In this document: one piece after another, positions 27,871 through 35,470 of the stretch
Layout of the letters: each line of letters opens with the position of its first letter
Numbering within the stretch: the stretch's first letter is position 1
Source of the DNA: CALARM01 sp964431735
Lineage (GTDB): Bacteria; Vulcanimicrobiota; SpSt-956; JAKJGF01
Length of the DNA stretch: 64,000 nucleotides
Assembly: GCA_964431735.1 (NCBI GenBank)
Contig: CAYSLJ010000005.1
Coordinates: 18,008 to 82,007, forward strand
Reading direction: 5' to 3'
The notes under the pieces: model-generated
Told to the model about the DNA's origin: nothing
What the model saw: the letters and a program-made list of their open reading frames with translations, nothing else
Databases searched by the model: none
Translations under genes and position numbers: made by a program

Positions 27871-29967
27871 CTATTTCCTCTGTTTTCTCTTATTCTTCTT
27901 AATGCTCATAACTGCTTCTATTTCGTCACCATTTTTCTCTTCAAGAGCCTTTACAGCTTCTTCGGGAGTTACTTTGGTTCGTCTGCATACATAATCTATT
28001 TTTTCCTGGTCATAAATCTTGCCATCTGAAGCAGGAGGAGCAGAAGCAGGTTTTTCTTCAGGAGGCGGAGTTGGTGGTGTTTCCTGTGTTTCTTCCGGTG
28101 GTGCTGATTTCCGTTCCGCTCTTTTCTTTTTCTTCAAACTCATTACAGCCCTTGCCTGATCGCCATTTTCTTCTTCAAGAGCATGTGCTGCTTCTTCAGG
28201 TGTTATACCTTCAACTCTGGAACATATGTATTTAATGGTTTCTTCGTCAGGGCCGGTCTTTGCAGGAGGAAGTGCAGATTCTTCAGCTTTAACAGGAACA
28301 GCTCTGGTTTTCGCATCTTTTTCTTCTGCAGGTACCGGTTCTTCTTCTTTCTTCTTTTCTCTTTCCTGTCTCCGTCTGGCAGCTCTTTCTCTCGCACTTG
28401 ACTTTTCTTCTTCTTTCATTTCCGAAGAAGTTACAGTTTCTTCTATGTTCGACTCTGAAGGAGGAACCACTTCTTTTTTTCTTTCTCTTTTTACAGGTAC
28501 TATATCTTCAGCCAGCGGTAAAGCATGGTCACTTAATGCCATTTGTTCTGCAGGTATTGTACCGAGATGTTTCAGGGTCATTTCTACATTCTTTCTGAAT
28601 TCAAAGGCATCTTTTTCAACAAGTTCAAAGGACAGATTATAATAGAAATAGCCCGATATAATAAGAATAAATACTACAGCAAAGGGAAAAATTAAAAAAT
28701 TAACAAAAAATATAAGGAAAGGAATAAAAATTAATAAAAATAACCATATAGAAGGAAAACTGAAGAAATCTTCTTCATGTTTACGAATCAAAAACATACC
28801 ATTGACCAGCCTGTTCCATAAACTATCATTGGATCGACCTTCATGTTCAGGAGGAAGTATATCTTCATGTACTATGTCTTCGTCAATATTAAATTCCATC
28901 CCTTTTCTTTTTGAGGCAATGATTTCAATGGCTTTTACAGAATCGCCTCCTGCCTGAATAAGAGCATCTTTTGCTTCTTTATATCTTATGCCTGTTCCAT
29001 GGCAGATTCTGTCAAGGGCATGAAAATCCAGTTTTATCCTGCTTGGATCAACTTCTTCTACGGAATATTTTTCTCCTGTTTTTTTCTCTTCTTCTTCAAA
29101 ACCTGCAAACTTTTCATCAAGATCTTCCCTGCCAGGTAACAGATAAGATAAATCCATATCAGGGAAAAGTTCCTGAATAACCGGTTTTAAACTCTTATAT
29201 TTAACTTTACAGAGTTCTCTGAGTATTTCCCCTGAGCTCTGAAATCTTTGCTTCATATCCCTCTGTATCATCTTTATAATGATAGATTCAAGGGATTTAG
29301 GTATACTTTCATTGTATCTTCTTAAACCTGCCGGGTCTTTAAAATGTCCCGGATTCTGCCCTGTAAGCAATTCATACATGATAAGTCCGAGGGAATAAAT
29401 ATCGGATCTGAAATCTATATCTTCGCCTTTAATCTGTTCCGGAGAATGATAGGAGTTACTTTCTATGTCATCTTTTACATGAGACAGACCTGTTTCTTCA
29501 TAAAGCTTTCTGAGTCCGAAATTATTTAATTTTATTGTGCCATTATTGGCTATCATTATATTATCAGGCTTAAGATCACCATGAAAAAAATAATTACTGT
29601 GGGCATAATCCAGAGCCTGGCATATTTGAAAACCAAGCTGTACAGAATAAATGACAGGGTCTTTAAGACTGTGATTGCATAAAAAATCTTTAAGAGTGAA
29701 ACCGTCTACATATTCAAGGATAAGATAAAAAAAACTGGATTCGGAACCGGCATCATAAAATTTAACTATATTTTTATGATTCAAGATATATAAAAACTGT
29801 ACCCTGTCGAGAAAAAAATCCAGAATTTTTTCAGGACTTTCCCGCAAAATTTTTATAGTTACAGATTTATCAAGTTTTCTATCCCGTCCCTTATAAACTG
29901 TAGTAAAACTATCCTGTCCCGCAGTTTTCTGAATTTCATATCTGTTCTGTATTAACATTCCTAACAT
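27871..29967 (-). CDS. Membrane kinase-like protein with UBA-like domains, likely pseudokinase
   Basis: A Hanks-type Ser/Thr kinase fold covers about residues 10-260. The Lys of VTIK and the catalytic Asp (HGDLKPDN) are present. The metal-binding DFG is NFG (KLNNFGLRK), and the glycine loop is degenerate (AGQDSFTTVYKG lacks the G.G..G pattern). A membrane hairpin follows near residues 405-455, then a Lys/Glu-rich disordered part. Three helical motifs resembling UBA or TS-N domains lie near 316-355, 585-625 and 655-695; the last two share TPEEA..ALEE.NGD. I use the ATG at 29967 with AAGAAG 9 bases upstream; a TTG at 29976 is possible. It could be a pseudokinase scaffold or a weak kinase. Confidence 0.82.
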   Translation of the reverse strand: MLGMLIQNRYEIQKTAGQDSFTTVYKGRDRKLDKSVTIKILRESPEKILDFFLDRVQFLYILNHKNIVKFYDAGSESSFFYLILEYVDGFTLKDFLCNHSLKDPVIYSVQLGFQICQALDYAHSNYFFHGDLKPDNIMIANNGTIKLNNFGLRKLYEETGLSHVKDDIESNSYHSPEQIKGEDIDFRSDIYSLGLIMYELLTGQNPGHFKDPAGLRRYNESIPKSLESIIIKMIQRDMKQRFQSSGEILRELCKVKYKSLKPVIQELFPDMDLSYLLPGREDLDEKFAGFEEEEKKTGEKYSVEEVDPSRIKLDFHALDRICHGTGIRYKEAKDALIQAGGDSVKAIEIIASKRKGMEFNIDEDIVHEDILPPEHEGRSNDSLWNRLVNGMFLIRKHEEDFFSFPSIWLFLLIFIPFLIFFVNFLIFPFAVVFILIISGYFYYNLSFELVEKDAFEFRKNVEMTLKHLGTIPAEQMALSDHALPLAEDIVPVKRERKKEVVPPSESNIEETVTSSEMKEEEKSSARERAARRRQEREKKKEEEPVPAEEKDAKTRAVPVKAEESALPPAKTGPDEETIKYICSRVEGITPEEAAHALEEENGDQARAVMSLKKKKRAERKSAPPEETQETPPTPPPEEKPASAPPASDGKIYDQEKIDYVCRRTKVTPEEAVKALEEKNGDEIEAVMSIKKNKRKQRK

Positions 29968-30112
29968 AAATTTCAACTTCTTTATTTATGTCAAATTTCG
30001 ACTGTGTAATAAATTTTGCAAAAACCTCTATTGAAACCTTATTTCATGGTAAGTTTACACAAAACATATTACACTCTCTTTTTCTGAAGAGACAGCAACA
30101 GAATTACGCTTC

Positions 30113-30553
30113 CTACTCTTCTTTATGCCGCTTAAAATTCAATGTTTCAAGATACCCCTGAAGTATTATTACTGCAGAAACCTTGTCTACAACTTTCTTT
30201 CTTCTTGCCCTGGACATATCTGCTTCTATAAGGGTTCTTAAAGCCTGTCTGGTAGAAAGTCTTTCATCAAAATAATCTATTTCTTTATCAGGAAACAATT
30301 CTTTAAGTGTTTCCCCGAAATCTATAACTTTTCTGGCCTGAGAGCCCATGGTGCCGTCCATATTTTTAGGCAACCCCAGTATGACAGTGGAGACGTCATG
30401 AAGTTCTATTATTTTCTTTAAACAGGCAAATATATCGATACCATGGCCAATATTTATTACTTCCAGCGGATTGGCAATAGTTTTTGTAATATCACTCAGA
30501 GCCACCCCTATTCTTCTATCGCCAATATCAAGCCCTAAAATTCTGTTATTCAT
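30113..30553 (-). CDS. yqgF: YqgF/RuvX family Holliday-junction resolvase-like protein
   Basis: The 146-residue protein opens with GLDIGDRRIGVALSD, contains VILGLPKNMDGTMGSQA and ends with the DERLSTRQA and DKVSAVIILQGYL motifs, all conserved in YqgF. The family acts in pre-16S rRNA 5' end maturation and has been proposed as a Holliday-junction resolvase. GAGGAAG precedes the ATG. Length is normal. It lies downstream of recO, separated by a repeat element. Confidence 0.94.
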   Translation of the reverse strand: MNNRILGLDIGDRRIGVALSDITKTIANPLEVINIGHGIDIFACLKKIIELHDVSTVILGLPKNMDGTMGSQARKVIDFGETLKELFPDKEIDYFDERLSTRQALRTLIEADMSRARRKKVVDKVSAVIILQGYLETLNFKRHKEE

Positions 30554-30591
30554 CTTCCTCTACCTTTATCAAACTATCCGGTATTTCATCT

Positions 30592-30681
30592 GTATCGTAA
30601 CGCGTAACGCGTAACGCGTGACGCGAAGATACTAACCGTTCTAACAATTCTGTCAGGGTTATTTTTCTACAGTCTCTTACT
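30592..30681. mobile_element. Half family A element at the recO stop codon
   Basis: In reverse orientation the sequence reads TAAGAGACTGTAGAAAAATA, then the internal part AGAACGGTTAGTATC, and ends with a heptamer array (30595-30626). The other half is absent. The first three bases TAA of the terminus are the stop codon of recO. Confidence 0.8.
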
Positions 30682-31450
30682 CATTTTCCGGTGCCTTTAT
30701 CAAACTATCCAGCATTTCAATAGATTTTATATTTTTACCGAGATGATAAAACAATAAGTGTCTCAAAATCCACCTGCTTTCCCTGTAAATCCTGGTGGAA
30801 GGAGATAGTTTTCTGATACTCAAAGGTATTATGTTTTCGAGCTTTCCAAGGAATTTTATAGTTTCTGAAGAAACAGCAATATAACCGCTTAATTCTCTTC
30901 CGGCACATTTCTCACACAGAGTTCCTCCGAGAGAGATATAAAACTTCATAGTCCTGTTTTCAGAGAAATCGCCGCATTTCTGACATCTGTCCAGAACAGG
31001 CCTGAACCCCAGAACCGTAAGGAGTTGCAGTTCCATATAACGAAGAATGAGTTCCATATTCTCTCCATATTCCAGAAGAGACAGAACAGATAAAACCAGT
31101 GAGAATAATTCAATATTTTCCTGGCCCGGCAATATGGAATGTTCCACCAGTTCAATAAAATAACTGGCACATGTAAGTTTTTTCAGGTCTTCTCTCAAAC
31201 CGTAATGAGGATTGGAAACTTCTACCTGAGAAATCCCGTCCATACTTTTACCTTCTGACAGCATCAGATAGACATGAGAGAAAACCTCCAGAGTACCGCT
31301 GAATTTACTGGAAGGCTTCCTTACACCTTTTGCAACTGCGTCAATTTTCCCGTAAAGAGGGGAAAAGAGAATATATATTCTGTCAGATTCCCCTAAATTA
31401 CGGGTTCTTAATATCACTGCATCTGTCTTATAAAGACTAATAGCCATCAC
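30677..31450 (-). CDS. recO: DNA repair protein RecO
   Basis: RecO helps load RecA by exchanging SSB. The 257-residue protein has the N-terminal OB fold (YKTDAVILRTRNLGESDRIYILFSPLYGK), the helical middle and a zinc site with two pairs (CQKCGDF, CEKCAGRE). The start overlaps the end of the deoC fusion by 14 bases, which implies cotranslation with the microcompartment genes. Its stop codon is provided by a family A element end. Confidence 0.93.
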   Translation of the reverse strand: MMAISLYKTDAVILRTRNLGESDRIYILFSPLYGKIDAVAKGVRKPSSKFSGTLEVFSHVYLMLSEGKSMDGISQVEVSNPHYGLREDLKKLTCASYFIELVEHSILPGQENIELFSLVLSVLSLLEYGENMELILRYMELQLLTVLGFRPVLDRCQKCGDFSENRTMKFYISLGGTLCEKCAGRELSGYIAVSSETIKFLGKLENIIPLSIRKLSPSTRIYRESRWILRHLLFYHLGKNIKSIEMLDSLIKAPENE

Positions 31451-32873
31451 CTTTAGCAGCTTTATTTTCCACTATGGCAACACTTGCGCTGGCACCAATT
31501 CTTGTTGCTCCTGCTTTTACCATTTCCATAGTTTTCTTATAATCACGAATACCGCCTGATGCTTTCACACCCATATATTTACCGACGACTTCTCTCATAA
31601 GAGCAATATCTTCCGCAGTGGCTCCGCCGGGGCCAAAACCGGTAGATGTTTTTACGAAATCTGCACCTGCTTCTTTTGAAAGTTCACAGGCTTTAATTTT
31701 TTCTTCACGGTTCAGAAGAGCTGTTTCCAGAATAACTTTAACAAGCCTTCCTCCTGCAGCCTCCACTACAGATTTGATATCATGAAGGACGAGGTTATAA
31801 TCTCCTGCTTTAAGGGCACCTACATTTATAACCATGTCTATTTCATCTGCTCCGTTTGCCACTGCATCTCTCGTTTCCATTGCTTTTGTTACGGACGTAT
31901 CGGCTCCGAGAGGGAAACCTACTACGGTGCATACCTTTACCGGACTTCCTGCCAGTAAATCCCTTGAAAGGGCAACATTGGTAGGGTTAACACAGACAGA
32001 AGCAAATTTATATTTCCTGGCTTCTTCACAGAGTTTTATTATTTCCTGTTTTGTTGCATCAGGTTTCAGAAGTGTATGATCTATGAGTTCTGCCAGATTT
32101 ATTTTAATATCTCCGGATAGTCCCGGCGAGGCTCCTACACGTGTTGCTCCTGCATCAACTATGGCTTCCACATTGGCAGTCAGGTCCTGAACACAGAGAC
32201 CGCATCCGCCACATTCCCCTCCTTTTGACCAGGAACACATAAGGCCAGATTTCTCCGGAATTGAGGTAAGATCAGAAAGATGTTCTCTGAAATTCTTCAG
32301 AGGCACAAGTTCAACGCCAAGGCTTCTGAGCTGATCAAGTCTGGCTCTGAGTCTGGTATCAAGCCGCGAATTGGTGCAAATACTTTCTGTTGATGACATA
32401 GAAAGGGATAAAAAGATACCATCGGGAGCACATACGACTTTTTTCCCCATATAAAGAGCCTGAAGCACTATTTTGCTTATAAAAGTATCACCTATAAGAG
32501 ATGAAATTTTAAAGGCATCGGACATGGTCAAAATAGGTACAATAACAGTTTTAACCTCTTTCACCATATTAAAAATTTCTTTAGAAACATCTTTTTCTAT
32601 ATTTTTCACATGAGGATTTATTTTCCTGAGACCTTCTTCTCCCAGTTTTTCTCTTGCTTCTTTAGATATAGCCCATGCACAGTTACAATCCTGGCCCATC
32701 ATAGTTCTGAGAGTCTGAAAAACTTCATCGAAACCTTCCTCTCCTCCTCCCAGGACAACAAGCCCTCCGTGAGATTTTCCTGAGATTTGCTCAGGCTTTA
32801 TCGAAGGAGCACTTACTTCAAGTTTATTTACTACTTCTTTTGTTATAGCTTCAACCAATTGTTTTAAATCCAT
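31437..32873 (-). CDS. deoC: Flavoprotein-like domain fused to deoxyribose-phosphate aldolase
   Basis: Residues 1-20 (MDLKQLVEAITKEVVNKLE) look like a microcompartment encapsulation helix. About 30-200 is a domain similar to the separate protein at 41628-42413 (shared pattern VxxVIVPILTMS..VLQALYMGKKVV..DG). A short cysteine cluster (CSWSKGGECGGCGLC) comes next, near residue 220. The C-terminal 220 residues are DeoC, with the Schiff-base lysine in ADFVKTSTGFGPGGA and the GVKASGGIRD motif. DeoC cleaves 2-deoxyribose 5-phosphate to glyceraldehyde 3-phosphate and acetaldehyde. ATG at 32873 has AGGTGG 5 bases upstream; a GTG two codons earlier is possible. Plain DeoC is about 220 residues, so this is a large fusion. 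Confidence 0.9.
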   Translation of the reverse strand: MDLKQLVEAITKEVVNKLEVSAPSIKPEQISGKSHGGLVVLGGGEEGFDEVFQTLRTMMGQDCNCAWAISKEAREKLGEEGLRKINPHVKNIEKDVSKEIFNMVKEVKTVIVPILTMSDAFKISSLIGDTFISKIVLQALYMGKKVVCAPDGIFLSLSMSSTESICTNSRLDTRLRARLDQLRSLGVELVPLKNFREHLSDLTSIPEKSGLMCSWSKGGECGGCGLCVQDLTANVEAIVDAGATRVGASPGLSGDIKINLAELIDHTLLKPDATKQEIIKLCEEARKYKFASVCVNPTNVALSRDLLAGSPVKVCTVVGFPLGADTSVTKAMETRDAVANGADEIDMVINVGALKAGDYNLVLHDIKSVVEAAGGRLVKVILETALLNREEKIKACELSKEAGADFVKTSTGFGPGGATAEDIALMREVVGKYMGVKASGGIRDYKKTMEMVKAGATRIGASASVAIVENKAAKGDGY

Positions 32874-32903
32874 ATCCACCTGGTTACACCTGCCTTTTTT
32901 AGT

Positions 32904-32971
32904 TCGTAACGCGTGACGCGTGACGCGTGACGCGAGTTATATGAGATTCGTGACGCGTAACGCTGACGCGG
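32904..32971. repeat. Two GTGACGC heptamer arrays
   Basis: Arrays at 32904-32935 and 32948-32971 occupy the gap between rpiB and deoC. ATATGAGATT between them resembles the family E stem. Confidence 0.85.
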
Positions 32972-32980
32972 GGTAAGCTG

Positions 32981-33433
32981 TTACCCTTTAACATGCTTTC
33001 TTTCCACATCCATTATTTTGGCAACTCTTCTTGAATGTCTGCCGCCTTCAAAGTCAGTAGAAAGCCATGTAGATACAATTCTTTTTACTAATTCTTCTCC
33101 TGTAACTCTACTGCCAAGGGTAAGGACATTTGCATCATTATGGGCCCTTGAATTCCAGGCAGTAAAACAATCATAACAGGCAGAAGCACGAATTCCCGGC
33201 ACCTTGTTCGCTGTCATGGCACTTCCGCATCCTGCTCCGTCAATAATTATACCGAGAGAATTACCTTCTTTGCTTACAGTAGATGCTACAAGGAAGGCAA
33301 TATCCGGATAATCTACGGGATCTTTACTGTAAGTTCCATAATCAGTAACATCATGACCGAGTGTTTTTATATATTTCTTTAAAACTTCTTTAAGTTCAAA
33401 ACCTCCATGATCACTGCCAATTATTACTTTCAT
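32981..33433 (-). CDS. rpiB: Ribose-5-phosphate isomerase B family protein
   Basis: The 150-residue protein has the RpiB/LacAB fold (IIGSDHGGFELKEVLKKYI, DYPDIAFLVA, NDANVLTLGSR). It would interconvert ribulose and ribose 5-phosphate or a related sugar phosphate. The active-site loop reads IDGAGCGSAMTANK, where classical RpiB has CGTGIG. The usual first Cys is Asp here, and a Cys sits four residues later. This variant together with its place between BMC-H and deoC suggests a microcompartment-linked isomerase. No encapsulation helix is visible at its ends. Confidence 0.88.
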   Translation of the reverse strand: MKVIIGSDHGGFELKEVLKKYIKTLGHDVTDYGTYSKDPVDYPDIAFLVASTVSKEGNSLGIIIDGAGCGSAMTANKVPGIRASACYDCFTAWNSRAHNDANVLTLGSRVTGEELVKRIVSTWLSTDFEGGRHSRRVAKIMDVERKHVKG

Positions 33434-33446
33434 AACAACCTCTCAG

Positions 33447-33731
33447 TTAAAATTTAATTTTTTTCGGAAGAATTTTTTCCACTTCTTCATGAGGACGGGG
33501 AATGACATGAACCGATACAAGTTCCCCCACTTTTCTTGCAGCTTCCGCACCTGCATCTACGGCAGCTTTTACTGCTCCCACATCTCCTCTTACAAGTACT
33601 GTTACATAGGCAGAACCTATTCTTTCTTCACCTATTAATTCCACATTTGCAGCCTTGACCATTGCATCCGATGCCTCAATGGCTCCTATAAGACCTTTTG
33701 TCTCAATCATACCAAGGGCTAAAATACTCAA
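33447..33731 (-). CDS. Microcompartment shell protein, BMC-H
   Basis: The single BMC domain (LGMIETKGLIGAIEASDAMVKAANVELI..VRGDVGAVKAAVDAGAEAA..HVIPRPHEEVEKILP) is of the PduA/EutM hexamer type that tiles the shell facets. I prefer the TTG at 33731 because AGAGAGGTG lies 6 bases before it; the in-frame GTG at 33740 overlaps that site. It would be the first gene of the rpiB-deoC-recO run. About 50 percent or more of positions appear shared with the second BMC-H at 42475. Confidence 0.93.
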   Translation of the reverse strand: MSILALGMIETKGLIGAIEASDAMVKAANVELIGEERIGSAYVTVLVRGDVGAVKAAVDAGAEAARKVGELVSVHVIPRPHEEVEKILPKKIKF

Positions 33732-33740
33732 GAAGAACAC

Positions 33741-34232
33741 CTCTCTTTATTTATAAACAGTCATAATATTAACCACAGATCACTCTATATCGGAGTATAT
33801 ACATTCTATATATACTTCTTTTTCCCTTCCCCTTAAATTTAATATAAAAAAATACAATAAAATTAAATTTTATATAGATAATATTAAAAAAATATGTTAA
33901 AATATAAAGGTATTATTATACTTTTGCAGATTTTAAAAACTGTAACAAAATACTCTATTCAATTTTTATGTATCAGCTGCCAGGTCAGGAAGATTAAAAT
34001 TAAGAATCTGTTTAACTGTAAAGCCAGCAAAAACAAGGACATCATGAAAAAAAGTGCAAAAATTCAGGATAAATATAGATGAAAATTTATTTTATGGAAA
34101 GTACATAAAAATTCATCAAATTCTATTTTACGAGTTATTTTATACATGCAGTAATGAAATATTAAATGACAACTAACAGGCAAACATTTATATTTATAGA
34201 GAAAAAATTTATTTTACTTTCAGGAGATTTTT
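33741..34232. promoter_or_regulatory. Divergent intergenic region between BMC-H and the pilin genes
   Basis: This 490-base, very AT-rich region must hold the promoters for the leftward shell-protein gene and the rightward pilin genes. It lacks heptamer arrays, unlike most gaps of this size in the window. A 62-codon frame at 33894-34082 has no recognisable features and is probably not a gene. I cannot place promoters with confidence. Confidence 0.45.
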
Positions 34233-34781
34233 ATGGCAGACTCTATAATAAAACCCGGTGAATTTATGACTGTAAGAGCATGCAATAACAGTAGAAGGAA
34301 AGGGTTCAGCCTGACAGAAATAGTCCTGGCTGTGGCGCTGTTAGGTCTCGTACTGGTTATAGTATGCAGTGTATTTTTCAAGGCATTAATGGGAATAAAA
34401 AGAGGGCAGACAGGGGGAACTGCCATGTATATAATAGGTAAAAAAATTGATGAAGTTAAAAGTGTTGATCTCGGGAAAACAGACGGAATTGATATTAAAG
34501 AACTCTATCAGCACATAGAGGGATACGATCCTCCCCCTGCAGATCTGGGGAAAAAATATTTAAGCTGGAACACAACAGAGTTTTCAGAAAAAGTTATAAC
34601 AGGTAAAGAAGGCACTAAAGGTGAGTATGAATTTACAATAGAAATAAAAAACTATTATGAAGGTGCTTCAGCAATAGAAGATTTAAAAAAAGTTACAGTG
34701 GAAGTAAAATGGCTTGATAGTCTTCAGGGAAAGAAAAGAAATCTGAAAGTAGATACTTTTCTGGCAAGAAAGGCCTATTAA
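34233..34781 (+). CDS. Type IV prepilin-like / minor pilin protein 1
   Basis: A 21-residue leader ending RRKG is followed by FSLTEIVLAVALLGLVLVIV, a class III signal with Glu at +5, then a roughly 130-residue soluble part. AGGAG lies 7 bases before the ATG. It starts a three-gene run on the plus strand, inserted between microcompartment genes. It is probably a minor pilin or pseudopilin processed by the PilD encoded at 8.5 kb. Confidence 0.83.
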   Translation: MADSIIKPGEFMTVRACNNSRRKGFSLTEIVLAVALLGLVLVIVCSVFFKALMGIKRGQTGGTAMYIIGKKIDEVKSVDLGKTDGIDIKELYQHIEGYDPPPADLGKKYLSWNTTEFSEKVITGKEGTKGEYEFTIEIKNYYEGASAIEDLKKVTVEVKWLDSLQGKKRNLKVDTFLARKAY

Positions 34782-34783
34782 AA

Positions 34784-35452
34784 ATGTCAAAAAAAACAGG
34801 GGCTCATACGTTAGTGGAAGTAATAATATCTATTGGTATTTTTTCTCTCATCATGGCCGGTATCTATTCGGCAATAGACATAGGATTTAAAACATGGCAG
34901 TTAGGAGAGGTAAAAACAGACTTTTACAGCAGAGCGAAGGTTATATTGACCTATATAACAAGAGATTTCAGATATTCCAACTGGATAAGTACGAAAATAG
35001 ATAATGACGGAAATCCTGACTCATTAAATGAATATATAGTTTTTGAAAGTCCTGTTAAAGTTGATGGTTCTATTGATATTGAACCTAAAAATGGGAAGCC
35101 TCTGTGGCAGAAATATGTGTATTATTACATATACCCTTCTGTAGCAAAGGAACCGGGAGCTCTAAAAAGAACACTCTACTGCAGAACAACTGCCAGAAAT
35201 CCTAAAAACTCAACTCCACAACCTCTAAATATTATTCCTTCTACCTATCTTGAAGATTCAAATATATCTGATACAAATCTCAGGGTAATAGGGAAAGAGA
35301 TATATGAAATAGATTTTGAACAGTTAGGTACAGGCCTGATAATAAAAATTAAATTTAAAGCCAATATTTCAGAGCAAAAATCTGTTATGTTTGACAATAA
35401 AAACGTAACAGAAATAATAGAATTAAAAGCATCTGTAATACCGGAAAATTAA
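34784..35452 (+). CDS. Type IV prepilin-like / minor pilin protein 2 (PilW/GspJ-like)
   Basis: The short leader SKKTGA precedes HTLVEVIISIGIFSLIMAGIYSA. If cleaved after Ala, the Glu is at +5; Ala at -1 is less common than Gly but accepted by prepilin peptidases. The 190-residue remainder is Tyr- and Ile-rich and resembles PilW/GspJ by length and position. The ATG lies 2 bases after the previous stop, so the genes are cotranslated. The PilW/GspJ label is inference. Confidence 0.78.
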   Translation: MSKKTGAHTLVEVIISIGIFSLIMAGIYSAIDIGFKTWQLGEVKTDFYSRAKVILTYITRDFRYSNWISTKIDNDGNPDSLNEYIVFESPVKVDGSIDIEPKNGKPLWQKYVYYYIYPSVAKEPGALKRTLYCRTTARNPKNSTPQPLNIIPSTYLEDSNISDTNLRVIGKEIYEIDFEQLGTGLIIKIKFKANISEQKSVMFDNKNVTEIIELKASVIPEN

Positions 35453-35470
35453 TCAGGAGGTGTATATTTG

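Noticed and set aside
33894..34082. A 62-codon open frame upstream of the pilin genes
   Set aside because: No ribosome binding site, no recognisable motif and biased AT-rich composition; most likely chance.
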